DNA of 64,000 bases from Mortierella alpina (GCA_029449245.1 JANATF010000013.1:434001-498000); one strand, 5' to 3'; positions 31,512-45,709 are shown, counted from the first letter of the stretch. Notes: generated by a model not told the origin, from the sequence alone. Made by a program: numbers and translations.

Positions 31512-34500
31512 ATGCTACCCCTAGGAATGCTACCAGGATCATATTGCGTGCTTTGGCTAATGGCGTTGGTTTCTGGGACTCACTCAAGAGCTGACTGTTG
31601 CACATCGTCAGTGGATTCCGATTTGAATGCTCAGAGTCAACGAGTCATGGACACGGCTTCGGTGACACCGAGTCGTCAAGAGGCGGCCATTGCTATGGAA
31701 TCTACGTGGCAGGCACGCAAAAATAGACAATGACATGGGTGCTGACAACAATTGTAGTGCAGACTCTTATCTCACACGGGATGTCTATTCCTCTTGCTAG
31801 GTTCTAGGGCCGTTCCCCACCGGGATGCGCGAGCAGGATTTCGGGGCGGACCCACTGGAAGCGTTTGGTAATGACGGTCACTTTACGAAAGCGCTTTGAG
31901 GGCTATCACGACATGTAGAAGTACTGCAAAAGGGCTCATACTTGTCTACTCCTTCTTGTCTTTTGCAATCGCGAAAAAAAAAATGATAAGGCGGGTTCAA
32001 ACTTCTTAGATATGACGAGTATGCAAAGTATCCTTCTGAACTCGCGCAAGGAGGAGTCGTTACATGGCATACAACTGACGCGGACGCGGAAGGTTGGGTC
32101 CACGTTCTCTACCCCGAGATTGAGTAAGTTCAGTACCAACTGAGAGTCAACCTGCAGGCAATTGAAACTCCTTATTCTTGCAAAGTCTCGTACTTCTCGA
32201 TTCTCACGCGCTTTTGTCACTCTTACCGCGCATGTTTGGCAAAAAAACCCCATATCAGCTGGAAGTTCAACCAGCAGTCTCTTGGCTGGACATTCAATCA
32301 GTATCAAGCATGGGCACGATCCTCTTTTACTGTTCCGCTAATGGCCCAGCAAAACTCAGATGACGATGGCCTCTATGCGGTCGCTATCCAGTGTGAAAAC
32401 GTGGGCGACTTCTATGTAGATGACGAGCGGTTGTCAGGAGACTGGTACGGCTACGGGCTCACGCGTCATACCTTAAGATTGGCGCCAGGCTCTAAACACA
32501 CTCTCGCGGTCAGGGTCGTGCATGAGGTGCGTATCTTTGGGGGCGTGAGCCTGCCCCCGCCATCGAAGTTCCGGTGCGAACTAGCGGTACCCTCGTTTTC
32601 TCTCAAAGAGGACCATGAGAAGGACAGCCAGGATATCAACGGTGATTGTTCGAGACACAGCCGGGCTCTTATGGTTCAGGTTGTGAAGGAGGGGTACGGT
32701 GGATATGTTGCCATGGATGCTGTTGACAACATCCTTGCTGGGGAGTATATCAGCGTCGCGTTGAGGAACGTTGGCCCGCGGTCAGTTCTTGTGAGATCCG
32801 TTCGGGTAGTTAAAGGATCTGAACTCCTTAGTGCATCCTTGGTAAATTCTGGCGAACCTATCAGCCTCTACCCTTCGATCCATCGACCTATCGCCATTCG
32901 ATTAGAAAGCGTGCCTAGAGCAGGAGTAGAGTTTATGGAAGGGAACTCCAAGGACGTGGCATTCACACTTGCATTTGAGCTAGAATCTGGAGCAGACATT
33001 GACAGACATGACCAACGGGTCGTGACAGAAATACTGAGGACATGTACCCTGGTGATCGCACAGAGAAAGTGGGGCGAGCCTTACAAGTATACCTTCCTGG
33101 ATTTCGATGGCACGGTACAATATGCGGCCGCCATCCCACCCAGCCATCCTGCAAGCGACCCATTAGTCTCTTCACCTATCTTAGTCTCACTCCATGGAGC
33201 AGGTAACATTAGAGTGGATATCGCTCTTGATTTCATTTGCCAGCTCATCATATTCTAGTCATTCAATGCTAACTATTTGATATCTCAATGACCAGGGGTG
33301 GAGGTTGATCAAAGTCCCTTCTGGTTGTCTGAATACACCCAGCGTGAAAGAACATGGGTAAGATGCCTTGTAGCGGTTGCTTTCATAGCGTCGTGTAATG
33401 TTTACCGAAATATTGTAACAGCGTGTTTCCATTTGTGAATAGATTGTGCTACCCACTGGACGCTCGCCATGGTAGGTGCCGCTTATGAATGTAGCAATTG
33501 CCCAGTCAGCTTTGATAATGGAGGACAATGTGGATCTAACGCGAGAGTGCACGCACTACCCAGGGGTTATGACTGGCACGGTGCGAGTATGAAAAACGTT
33601 GTAAGCGCAATCGAAAGCCTCGCAAAGAGTCTGTATGGAGTTCCGGAGCACTTGAAGGGGCTTCCTGGGATGAGACCCGACCCAGATAGGCTTTTGATGG
33701 CCGGTATGTAATTGTGTGCATGCAGAATGAATTATCACTCTGGCGTTGCGCAGTAGCGGTCTTCATTAACATCTATAAACTAGGCCATAGCAACGGGGGT
33801 CAAGGAGCATGGTTTATGGTCACTCATTTTCCTGACAAGGCAATAGCAGGTACGTGTTATGTCTTTCAGACTATCTATGAATACCTTTATCACACCTTTG
33901 GCGTAGGTAACCCTCATATACATCTGGCATAATTCTTTAGCGACGCCTGCTGCTGGATATGTCAATATCAAGCAATACGTTCCCTTTACGGGTTGGCTAA
34001 GCAACTCTTACACAGATTCGCACCTTCGCGGGGTAAGTGACAACAAGAGGCTATGAGTAGCGTAAGATTTGCCTGGATGCGGAGGAAAATACTTGGCTGA
34101 CAAAACAATGACAATGCTTGGCTCCAGCTCATGGAGGCGTCCATCATTGAATTCGACAACGACGTACATATGTCAAACACAGTAAGTTTGCTAGTTTGCT
34201 TTATTAGCAGAGAAAATGCGAGGGTAAGAGGGAGAGAGATCCTAACTTAGATTTGTGCAAATGTTAGGTTGGCATCCCCATCTTGGCGAGGACAGGCGGT
34301 GCGGACGATAATGTACCACCACTGAACTCTCGTAAGCTAGTCCGGCTAGGGCAGGAGAACGCGCACAATCTGTCTGCTGTTAGGTATGGGCCTGAATTCC
34401 TCCGCTACCACCGTGGTCATTTTTTATGCCGACGGCTAAAAAGGCCTTACACTTTTGTTTTACAGCCTATCTGAAATACCAGGAGCCGGACACTGGTTTA

Positions 34501-36183
34501 AGGGGGTCCTACATGACAACGTGATGCAGATATTTTTAAGTCAGCACTTGCTTGATAACACCATCGTTAGCTCCGAAGAGCAGGAAGATAGAGCGACGGT
34601 GGTCACTCACCCACGCTTCCCCTTGGAGTTTGAGATCACGGTGTTGAACCCAGCAGGTATGGGCTCCAGGGGTGGAATTCAAGTGGAGCAATTGCGTCTT
34701 CCCTACAGGCAAGTGTCTCACGTATTGAAGAGTCTCGCGCCGTACAGAGATGATTGGCGTGGAAAATTAACCGACCATACTCGCCTTTTTTTTTATTGCA
34801 TCACTTGTAGGAAAGGAACTGTCAAAGTCAAGATCGTCAGGGATGAGCAACGTGAAAAGAACTATGGGCAATCAAACACTTGGATTGTGGAGACCACCAA
34901 TGTTCGTCGACTGCGGTTTTTGGATTCTCCGTCGCTCCGAGTTCGACGAGGACAAGTATCGATGCTTATTCTTGATGGTGTGAGATTTGATATCGGTCAA
35001 AATGACGGAGCATTCTCCCTTGCCACGTTGTCTCTGGGATCGTTTTTGCGAGAAGGGATCAACAAAGTACCTCGTTGGCAGGTACACACACCAGACGAGA
35101 CACTCTTTTCTATGGAACTAAGCACGCACAGCACGCACAGCACGCACAGCAACACTAATATGGCGAAATCCCCTTTGTTATCTAGTTTACGTCCTCGAGC
35201 GACTGGATCAAAACAGAGAGACATCGTGAAACCTATGGCCCTGCGATTCAAATCCTCGAGAAGAAGGTTGTCGTTGTTGTCGGCACTCATTTTGACAACT
35301 CGCAAACAGAAGGGGCCGGCCAGGGCAAGTCTCCCTTTGCGCGAACCTTTGACAGGATAGCCAAGCTAATATCTCACGACATCTATCTCTATGGGCGGAG
35401 TGACGCGGAAATTATCACCGACAAGGGATATCTGGCGAGAGTCGAGAATACATTACCTGGTAACGAGGTGGAGCGACCGAATCTTGTTTTGATAGGCGAC
35501 CACCATCAAAATTCCATCACAAAACTCGTTCTTGCTCAGACTGAGCAGCAAGGTACCAAATGCGCTTGTAAAAGAGGAGGTGACATTTCGGGATGGTTTT
35601 TGATCGAGACCGCAGAAGAGTTGATCGTGTTGCTGACCAAGATCATTGCCATGTTACACCAGTGACAATCGATAGTCAAGAGGGCCTCGTTGTTATCCAG
35701 CCTGGCTCTGATCCTGTCGTGGAGACCGAATTCCGTCAACCTGGCACAGGTCTGCTCATGATTCGACCATGGGGCACCCACAACTTGGCAATGGTGATTG
35801 CAGGACTTGATGTTCAAGGAGTGGAGACTGCGGCGCGACTTTTCCCCAAAAGGACTGGACTCTTGGTGCCGGATTGGGGTGAGTTTGGCACTGACAACAA
35901 GCACGAACATTTCGTAAAAGGGTGCCTGAATCTAATCAGCTTTATCCTACGGAAACCGTGCCGATAGTTGTGACAGGGTCTGAGATGGCATGGAAGGGCA
36001 CGGGTGGCATTTTAGCGGCAGGGTAAAGTATCGATTTACTTTTGCTGTTGATGAGCACAGGGGTTTCATTTACGATGGCGCAAAACTCACCATCATCCAC
36101 TCCCCCTTTCATTCCTTACGACACTGCTTTACGCTAGGTATTGGGGCAACCGCTGGGAATACCTGCCCCACATGTCGGCATGA
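31512..36183 (+). CDS. S9-type (prolyl-oligopeptidase-like) alpha/beta-hydrolase peptidase, 17 exons
   Basis: Exons: 31512-31712, 31801-31867, 31991-32123, 32259-33202, 33296-33357, 33443-33471, 33564-33703, 33784-33849, 33941-34032, 34128-34181, 34268-34383, 34466-34708, 34811-35081, 35186-35552, 35663-35878, 35968-36022 and 36138-36183; 1033 residues, every junction in phase. Landmarks: VLGPFPTGMREQDFGADPLEAFGGF, LDFDGTVQYA, VSLHGAGVE and VLPTGRSPWGYDWHG. The nucleophile is in GHSNGGQGAW (Ser528), the acid in GGADDNVPP (Asp609 or 610) and the histidine in GAGHWF (His644), so the triad is intact. The N-terminus (SYCVLWLMALVSGTHSRA) looks like a signal peptide, suggesting secretion or ER entry; downstream ATGs at 31527, 31560 and 31647 are alternatives. 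Two introns use GC donors (31713 and 34709), supported by conserved sequence on both sides. The substrate is unknown. Confidence 0.87.
35122..35149 (+). repeat. Three 9-bp tandem units in an S9-gene intron
   Basis: GCACGCACA occurs three times in a row inside the intron between exons 13 and 14. Confidence 0.9.
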
Positions 36184-36963
36184 GGTGCAATGTGGTGTCA
36201 GTGACCATCGCACAAAGGAGCTGCGAGGAAAAAATAGACTGACCACTTGTAGGATAAAGCAGTAAAGTATTGTGTGTGGGTGTGAGAGCATGAGCGCATG
36301 TCAACAAGACTTGCGGCGAAAGTACTCTTGTTGTAACATACATATTCTTGACATGGTGGTACATTCAACAGCACTCACCAGCAGCAGCAGAACAACAGGA
36401 AAGGGCAGTAGAGACATGAGGGAAGAGGGCTCTCTGTGCTACGCGTCTTTCACTTTTGCCAATTGGACACTGTCCAAGGCCCTTCAGAGTACAGCAAATC
36501 AACCGACGCAAAAATAATGCAAACAGAACCGCACCGTACGCCTTGAGAAGTTGAGAGCCATTGTGGGAGAGGCTAAGAGAGGGATGCTCGAGGGAGTGAA
36601 GACGAGTGATGTTTGCCAATACGAATGCGATGCGAGTTCTTGTCGCCGCTATAACATTGAACTGTTGGGTGTTCTTCGAACCTCACCTGTTCCTCTTTTC
36701 ATCCGCTATTGTTCAGGCACAACGATCAATTCCCCTTTTCTCGCACCGGCTTTTACGAGTAACGACCCCCCACAAACGACTCCTATTTTCTAGTCTCCAT
36801 TCCATCCATCTTCCATCTTGCACATCCAAATTCAAGTGTGCTCATTCTCTTCTCAGCAGGTAATTCAGGCACCTTCTCAAGGTCTTAGCCCCACAGCCCG
36901 TCAGCCGCGTGTCTGACACTGTAAAACCTTCCCCGCACTAGACTATCCCCGACGAAAGACACT
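36184..36963. promoter_or_regulatory. Intergenic region between the S9 peptidase and a secreted protein
   Basis: About 780 bp in a tandem plus-strand arrangement. It contains a short CAG run (near 36380) and a T/C-rich stretch just before the next start. No coding similarity is recognised. Confidence 0.4.
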
Positions 36964-37910
36964 ATGAAGACCTGTTTCACCGCAATTCTCCTGGTCAGCC
37001 TCCAGTACCTCGCCAGCGTACAAGCGCAGGACGTTAGTGGCTCGCCTACAACAGCATCCTCAAAAGCACCAGCAACGGCTACTACCACCGGCATTGTTGC
37101 TCCTTCGCCACCGAGCTTTGTTAATACGCCTGGCCTACAGGTCTCGACGCCTTTTAGTGGCATGTCCATCATCCAGGACACCGTCCTATCCATTGCGGCC
37201 ACCCTTGCGGGTCAACGCCCAATGAGTAAGTCTGTTGCACGGATGTTTTGTCAGCGCGTTGAAGGAGCGCGTGGCAGAGGAAGAGATTTTTGCCGGGGGC
37301 AAAGCTGCTGCACTCACCCTAACAAATTATGGCCTTCCTTCCGACTTTGTCAGGTTCGATCAACATCTCGGTCGCAAAGAAGGATGGAACGTCCAACACG
37401 ACCATCGTTGATATCCGTTCGGGCGCCATTCTGAGGCTGACGCAGCTCTGGAATGTCACTGCAGCCCAGTACCCTGTTGGCGAATACGTTGTAAGTCATG
37501 TTATCTCATTGTATAATGGTACACAATCGGCACGTTGTTTCTAACGTCAATCAATTTTCTTAACTGCATGGTCTATCCACTGAGGCTAGATGAATATGGT
37601 CATTACGCCTAACACAACCCTCAGTCCCTTGAACGGAACTCCTCAGGCCGTCTCTCCGCCCATTGCTTCGTTACTTCCCAGTATCACCAGTATCGATCAC
37701 TCCCCGCAGCCCACAGGCCTCATCCCGGGTCCGATCCCTGGCGCAGGCGTCAGCGTCTACTATTGGCAGGCCACTGTCCGAGTTGTCGCAAAGATCAACA
37801 ACCCAGATCCCACCAGCGCCGCTACAAGAATGCAGGATAGCGTTCATGGATTAATGAGAGTGGCTACAGCTGCTGGAGTGGCTCTGTTGGGATCGCTCCT
37901 TGCGCTTTGA
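36964..37910 (+). CDS. Small secreted, probably GPI-anchored, Ser/Thr/Pro-rich protein
   Basis: Exons 36964-37225, 37354-37490 and 37590-37910 give 239 residues. A signal peptide (MKTCFTAILLVSLQYLASVQA) is followed by a Thr/Ser/Ala/Pro-rich linker, then a compact domain (SSINISVAKKDG, TTIVDIRSGAILRLTQLW, GVSVYYWQATVRVVAKINNP). The C-terminus is hydrophobic (MRVATAAGVALLGSLLAL) with no charged residue after it, as in GPI-attachment signals. N-glycosylation sequons include NIS, NTT, NVT and NGT. It resembles the many small fungal cell-wall proteins; no specific family is recognised. An AATAAA lies about 70 bp after the stop. It is convergent with the SDR gene. Confidence 0.83.
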
Positions 37911-38172
37911 AGAGCTGGCTTACTTTCCCGACTATATAATTATAACTGGTTTCTTATCCCCGCACAAAGTACACAATTAATAAAACAGTCAAGTGGCGGG
38001 CACTTTTACGCGTTCAAGATGTGGGACGTGAATGTCACCGTGATTTTATCACTCAAGTGCGCAAGAAAAAGCACTTGTTCCGAAGGTATCTAACACTAAT
38101 TATCCGCCTTTTTTCTCAAACATATTTTTTCTCCTTCATATCTCGTTCCTCAACGACAACTGAAGAAGAGCT

Positions 38173-39265
38173 TTAGGCCTTGGCCTTGATGAGCGTGCCA
38201 CCATCGACAGGAATGATAGCACCGGTCGTGTAGGCGCCAGCTCTTGAAGCCAGGTAAATGGCCGTGGCAGCAATGTCCTCGGGCTGTCCAATGCGGCCAA
38301 GAGGCACGTTGCCGACGATAACGTCTCCAAAGTCGCGCAAGGTTGCGGCCATCATCTTGCTCTCGAAGGGGCCAGGTGCAATGGCATTGGAGGTGATGTG
38401 GCGGGAACCCAGATGGCCGGCCATGACGCGGGTCATTTGGTGCAAGGCGGCCTTGGAGGCAGAGTAGGCATAGGTCTCTTGCATAGGGATATGAATTCCG
38501 TCAACCGATCCAATGTTGATGATCGAGGCGGGAGCTGCAGCGGTACCGGCGGCTTCCAGGAGAGGGAGCATGGCCTGGGTAAGGGAGAAGACACGCTTGA
38601 GGTTGAGGTTCATGACCTTCTCGAAAGCCTCGTCAGGGTATTCAGCAATGGGAGCGCCCCACTATTAAATGATGATCAAGGAAAATAGGGTTGAGTTTTC
38701 AATGCAAATTTGAAGGAATGAAAAAAAAAATAGGTGTATACTTACAGTGGCACCGGCATTATTGACCAGAACATGGAGCTCTACAAACCCGCAGAAGGAA
38801 GAAAGTTGTGAATGACTGGACCTGTGCGTGATTGAAAACTACCAAAGCCAGATAGTGTAACAGCTTGGGTCTTGGACTTACTTGATTCCTTCTTGGCAAT
38901 CTCGGCGGTCAGTCTCTTGACCTCATCAAGACTCTGGAGATCTGCGGGAATGGAGATGCACTGGCCAGGGCCGAGCTTAGTCAGGTCCTCAGCGACCTTG
39001 TCGCAGACCTTGGCAGAACGGGACGAGATGTAGACCCTGGCGCCGTTGGCAACGAAGCCGTGAGCAATCATCAAGCCGATTCTGATTTGATCGACGTTGA
39101 GAGAGAGGAGAATAACGCGGGTTAGATCCCATCTGAATTGGAGGAGGATATTGTGGATTGTAATGTTCCTGAAGCATCAAAGGTATTTTACCCTCGGCTG
39201 CCTCCGGTGACAAGGACGACCTTGTCCTTGACGTCAAAGAGCGAAGAAGTGTGCATAGAAGACAT
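38173..39265 (-). CDS. Short-chain dehydrogenase/reductase, RhlG-like
   Basis: NAD(P)H-dependent oxidoreductase. Exons (minus) 39265-39192, 39081-38882, 38780-38746 (35 nt) and 38661-38173 give 265 residues. The cofactor fold shows VVLVTGGSRGIG (residues 16-27) and LVNNAGAT; the catalytic set is Ser155 (IGSVDG), Tyr169 and Lys173 (YSASK). The end GAIIPVDGGTLIKAKA is typical of classical SDRs. Closest remembered relatives are fungal RhlG/3-oxoacyl-reductase-like enzymes (NAIAPGPFESKM); the substrate is not determined. The C-terminal AKA is not a peroxisomal PTS1. It lies in tandem, 432 bp downstream of acyl-CoA oxidase on the same strand, so a lipid substrate is plausible but unproven. Confidence 0.93.
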
Positions 39266-39697
39266 TTTTATGAAAACAATAAAGTGGAAGAAATACTGAT
39301 GGCTACGATTGGGTATGAACAAGAAGGTACGGAGACACGAAGGTGCACACAAATGAGTAGAGTGGAGAAGGGTTTAAACGAAGCAAGGAAGGAAGAAAAA
39401 GAAAGGGACGGAAGAAATGAGGACAATGGGAGAAGCGAATGAAGGATGGAGAGAATGTGTCTTTATATTACAGACAACTCCGGCGCGGTCAAAAGGAGCG
39501 GTGTGACGGCCGATCACTTTTCTCCGACCCCACAACGAGCCCAATGAGTGGGCACGCCGCGTCTAGGTGCATCCCCACCTCCTACGGCACCTGTAGCATC
39601 ATAGTAACACACTCACCGAGCCGATTCCTTGCTACTTTTCAATTGGTATACATGTTTATGTCACACTTCTATTCACAAAAGTACAGGATCGCTGGTT
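39266..39697. promoter_or_regulatory. SDR promoter with TATA-like element
   Basis: Between the acyl-CoA oxidase stop and the SDR start (both minus). A minus-strand TATAAAG lies at 39467-39461, about 200 bp before the SDR ATG. Confidence 0.45.
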
Positions 39698-42207
39698 CTA
39701 ACACTTGCAGCCCTTCTTCTCATCGCCGGGGCGGGGAGCATTCAAGAGCGGAGCTGCATACTTGTGCCAGTACGCTGGGGCCTCGTACGACTTTTGCGCT
39801 GCATTGACGGTCGCAAAGTAGGCAGGGTAGATGTTGCCGTCGTACTTGCCGATGGGGGCCTTGATCACATAGTCAGGGATCACCCAGGCATCCACCAGAG
39901 GCACTGCGTCCTTGCGAAGGTCCTTGCATTGGTCCAAGAACAACTGGCGGACATGCTTGGCATGCGATCCATCAAAGTAACCCTCCTCCATGAACAAGTC
40001 CAAGTGCTTACGAATGGCGAACGTGCTCATGAGCTGGCCCATCTTGCGCAACATAAAGTACACGGGCTTGGACTTCTCACGATCAATGCCGCGCTGGTAC
40101 AGGATCAAGAAGTATCTCCAGGCATGGACATCCGCCAGGCGAACCAACTCCGTCTGGTTTTCGTTCCAGACCTTGTCAAAGTTGGACTTGCCGGCCTCGT
40201 TCAAAATGGCAGCGAGGTCTGTAGCCTTCTTGGCACAGGCCCAGGTCAGGACGTCGATCACAAAATCGTGGCTAAGCAGATCGCGCGGGTCCTGGAAGGT
40301 CGTCTTGGGGTTGGAGAGGATCTTCTTGTAGTCATTAAAGTAGCTGACTGAACCCACCACCTCTTGTCCCTCCTGAGCCCACTTGAGCGTTGTGATCAAG
40401 TAACGGGCCGATTGCTGCATCAGCACGACGTTATCTCCACCACCAGTTGTCACGACGCCATAGTCGCCGATCAGTCCTGCAATCGAGTTGTAGGCAGAGT
40501 AAGCGTGGCCACCGCAGGCACGACGGCAGTCCTCGAGGATCTCAGTCACGTACCAGGCAAGGGCTCCCTTGAAACCAGCCGAGACTCCGTGCTGATCAGG
40601 AATCTCACGCATAAATGCTCCAGCATCTGTCTGCGCAAACTCTGCAACCTCATCCCACTTGTCGAACAGCTCGCGATCGACAATATTGAGCATGTAGATG
40701 AAGGCAACTCCGGGCATCAAACTTGTGAAATGGGTCTGGTAGTCAAGAATCTGCTCGTCGTGGTTGCCCTGACGACGGACGGCACCGTAGCGGACGGCAA
40801 TCGTCAGGGTCTGGGCCAGCACCACCTGGGATCCGCTCAGGATGGTGAATCGCTCAGGGATGAGGGTCGCATAGGAAAGGATGGGGTTGGGCGAGGGCGT
40901 AAATTCTCCCTCGGGGCTCATGGAGGCCCACTTCATCAGCATGTTCTCGCGAGGGATACGCACGGATGTGAACTGGATCCAGCCGTTATCAAGACCCTGG
41001 CGGGAGGACTTGTGTCCAATGTCGCCACAGGTGACACCTGGCAAAAGGCGGCCAGTCTTAGGGTCACGAAGCGGGACAATAAACCAGTTGATGCCATGGT
41101 TCTCTCCGTCGACGACAGTCTGGCAGATAGCAACTACACATAGGAGAGGCATAGAGAGGCATAGAGAGGAGTTAGCCAAGGAAAGAATATTATTAAGGTT
41201 GTCACTTTAAAAAAATTAAAAAACAGGGTGCTGATCATCCAAAACTGGCGCCCATGAAACCCTCACAAATACAAGGCAGATGCAAGATTGCAGTGACCGG
41301 TGCTACTAGAACACCATTGTGTAGACTTACCGGTATGAGTGGCAGTCTCGCCGGACATGCCGATCCACCACTTGGTGGCAGTCAGGGTGGGCGAGTGGAT
41401 CACAAACTCGTTGGTGGCACGGTCATACGTGGACGTGGTCTCCAGTCCTCGCAGGTTGGATGAATGTCCGAGCTCAGTCTACCGCGTCAGGAACACCGAG
41501 TGTGAGTTTCCATTGTCCAGTCATCGAGAGTAATCACAAAATGGCGTTGCAATCAATCATTCAGAGCAGTGTTGCCCATGTCTTTTTTTTTTTACCATTG
41601 CAAAACATCCAATGACCCTCCAGTTCTCGATATCGTCCATCCACTGGTCCTGCTGTTCTGCGGTTCCAAAGAGCATCAAGGCTTGCTTGAATAACATGTC
41701 GTGGACATACATTCTCATTGAGTACGACTCTGAGTAGAACGCCATGGCCATAAACAGCGCCTGGCGCAGACGAGGGTCCTTGATCTGTTTCTTGAGCTCG
41801 ATCGTTCTAGCGATCTGACGCATCGTCTGTTCACGGTCCTCGGCTCTGGTGAGGTCGTAATGATGTCCCTCGCGCATACGCAGGTCCGGATCACGCTGGA
41901 TTATTTGATAGGCGAGGCTCTATGAAACAGAAGTACACAGGTGTGAGTAAGCATTCGATTTTGGTACAAAGGCATGACCAAGATTCAATTGAAGACTTAC
42001 AAGGGCCTCAACGTTTTCTTTGCCGCGGAGGATGACCTCGGTCATGTCCTCGACCTTGAACGAAGCATTGGCGCGCTCTCGGGCGAGATCAGCGGGGCCA
42101 GTAGGTTGGTCGTTGTGGATGGCATGGCGCTGGAAGCAAGGCTGGATCGTAAGATGGTTCTGGACAGCTGCAAGTCGAGCTACGGCGGAGGTTGAAGAGG
42201 GCTCCAT
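39698..42207 (-). CDS. Acyl-CoA oxidase with N-terminal PTS2
   Basis: FAD enzyme that catalyses the first step of peroxisomal beta-oxidation, acyl-CoA to trans-2-enoyl-CoA with H2O2. Exons (minus) 42207-42001, 41919-41596, 41478-41331 and 41133-39698 give 704 residues, the normal length. Family motifs: [73 protein letters not shown], and [11 protein letters not shown] in the C-terminal domain. Residues 11-19, RLAAVQNHL, fit the PTS2 pattern exactly. The C-terminus (KKGCKC) is not a PTS1. Where family members have T-x-E-G-(D/E)-N, this protein reads TGGGDN (residues 456-461), so the position of the catalytic glutamate (about 458) is glycine. It is either a variant enzyme using another base or a low-activity paralogue. 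A minus-strand TATAAATG lies at 42399-42392. Confidence 0.93.
42151..42177 (-). other. PTS2 peroxisomal targeting signal in acyl-CoA oxidase
   Basis: Encodes RLAAVQNHL, matching (R/K)(L/V/I)-x5-(H/Q)(L/A/F) at residues 11-19, the usual distance from the N-terminus. Confidence 0.8.
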
Positions 42208-43305
42208 GGCAAATGTGGGGTGCGTGTGCTTTTTTTTTACGATTTTTTGTTGAAGCGGGAAAAAGAATGGAGTGCCAGTGAATGAGAGAGATGACAACAG
42301 TTGAATTTCAGGTCGAGCAGAAACGGAATGGAGTGACGAACGGAGAACAGAAAGAAGAAGAGAGGCGAGAAAGAGGGTAGAAAGTCCGTGGCATTTATAG
42401 GCGCGAGGCGTCCCATGTGCGCCGTGCTTCTCACACAAACTTGTACCTTGCATGGCCCCCAAGTTAGCAAATGACAGCAGCAGTAGAGTCGCACGCACAG
42501 GATGTTCCCTCCCCAAGCTGTCGCTTGCCGGCCTACCGAGAACTGTCACTTTGGATGCGGCTCACTTTGTTTTGTAGTAATCAGCTCGAAGCGAAGGAAA
42601 GGGGGGGCCTGAAGCGATATTTCTGAGCAAATCGTGAACCTGACGATCTCCACGTTCTGGGTACACCAGCTACTTCCAACTGCCTTCCGGCCTTCGTACC
42701 ATGTCTACTTCATGGGTGCAACATCCTACTCCGAAATCTTGGTAGTCGTCTCACCGGTTCAAATGTAGCGACCCCGTACTTCTCGGCACACCAGATCGCG
42801 TCTGTCACTTTTGGACAGAGGTTCTCAAAACGCGAAGTCGAGATCTGGGGCAAAATCGAACAAAACACTGACCTGTGCACTCGCAAGGCAATACTCGCTC
42901 ACATGCTTCTGCGCTTCTAGCATCGCCACTTTACAGCAATGGGTCTTTCCCCTGCTTGCTATCCCTTACCAATTGAACCCCGCACACTCATTCCTTGGCT
43001 CTCTGCCACTCTGTTTCTCCACACAGCAGTCAGCTACTGTTGTCCACTGGCATGCGAACTCACCTTTCTTGCTCTATGGCCAGAGCAAACACGGTGAGAG
43101 CCAAGGCAATCTAAAATGGCGATATTTTCTCTCTCTTTTTTTTTGTATTTTAAAGATAACTGTATCAAGCTTTATAGGAAACGAAAACGTTGTTTGAACA
43201 GATGGAGAGTAGGGTTGAAATCGTGTAAAAAACATGGCGCGAAAGGGAGGGCTTTTTTTATAAAGAAACGATGGATGATGGAATTTTTTTATAACGTCGA
43301 ACGAT
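42208..43305. promoter_or_regulatory. Intergenic region between ATP synthase beta and acyl-CoA oxidase
   Basis: About 1.1 kb, serving as the acyl-CoA oxidase promoter (TATA-like element at 42392-42399) and the ATP2 3' region (43100-43305, AT-rich). No coding frame is recognised. I looked for UGUANAUA in the ATP2 3' region and did not find it. Confidence 0.45.

Positions 43306-45709
<2,404 letters not shown>

Noticed and set aside
32242-32248. A classical -1 frameshift heptamer (A AAA AAC) exactly where two frames of the S9 peptidase seemed to need joining.
   Set aside because: Joining the GAGATTGA exon end at 32123 to the CATATCAG acceptor at 32258 gives YPEI-D-WKFNQQSLGW, matching the family with no frameshift. 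The heptamer lies inside that intron.
35553-35662. Apparent frameshifts in the S9 peptidase suggesting a pseudogene (three frames each open for a short way).
   Set aside because: A 110-nt GT-AG intron (35553-35662) joins TEQQ to VTIDSQEGLVV in phase and removes all the conflicts.
40364-41143. A 259-codon plus-strand frame across acyl-CoA oxidase.
   Set aside because: Antisense shadow of a clearly conserved enzyme.
42740-42990. Sequences resembling a tRNA B box (GGTTCAAAT on plus, GGTTCAATTGG on minus).
   Set aside because: The flanking bases do not form a T stem, and no A box or acceptor stem lies at the right distance.
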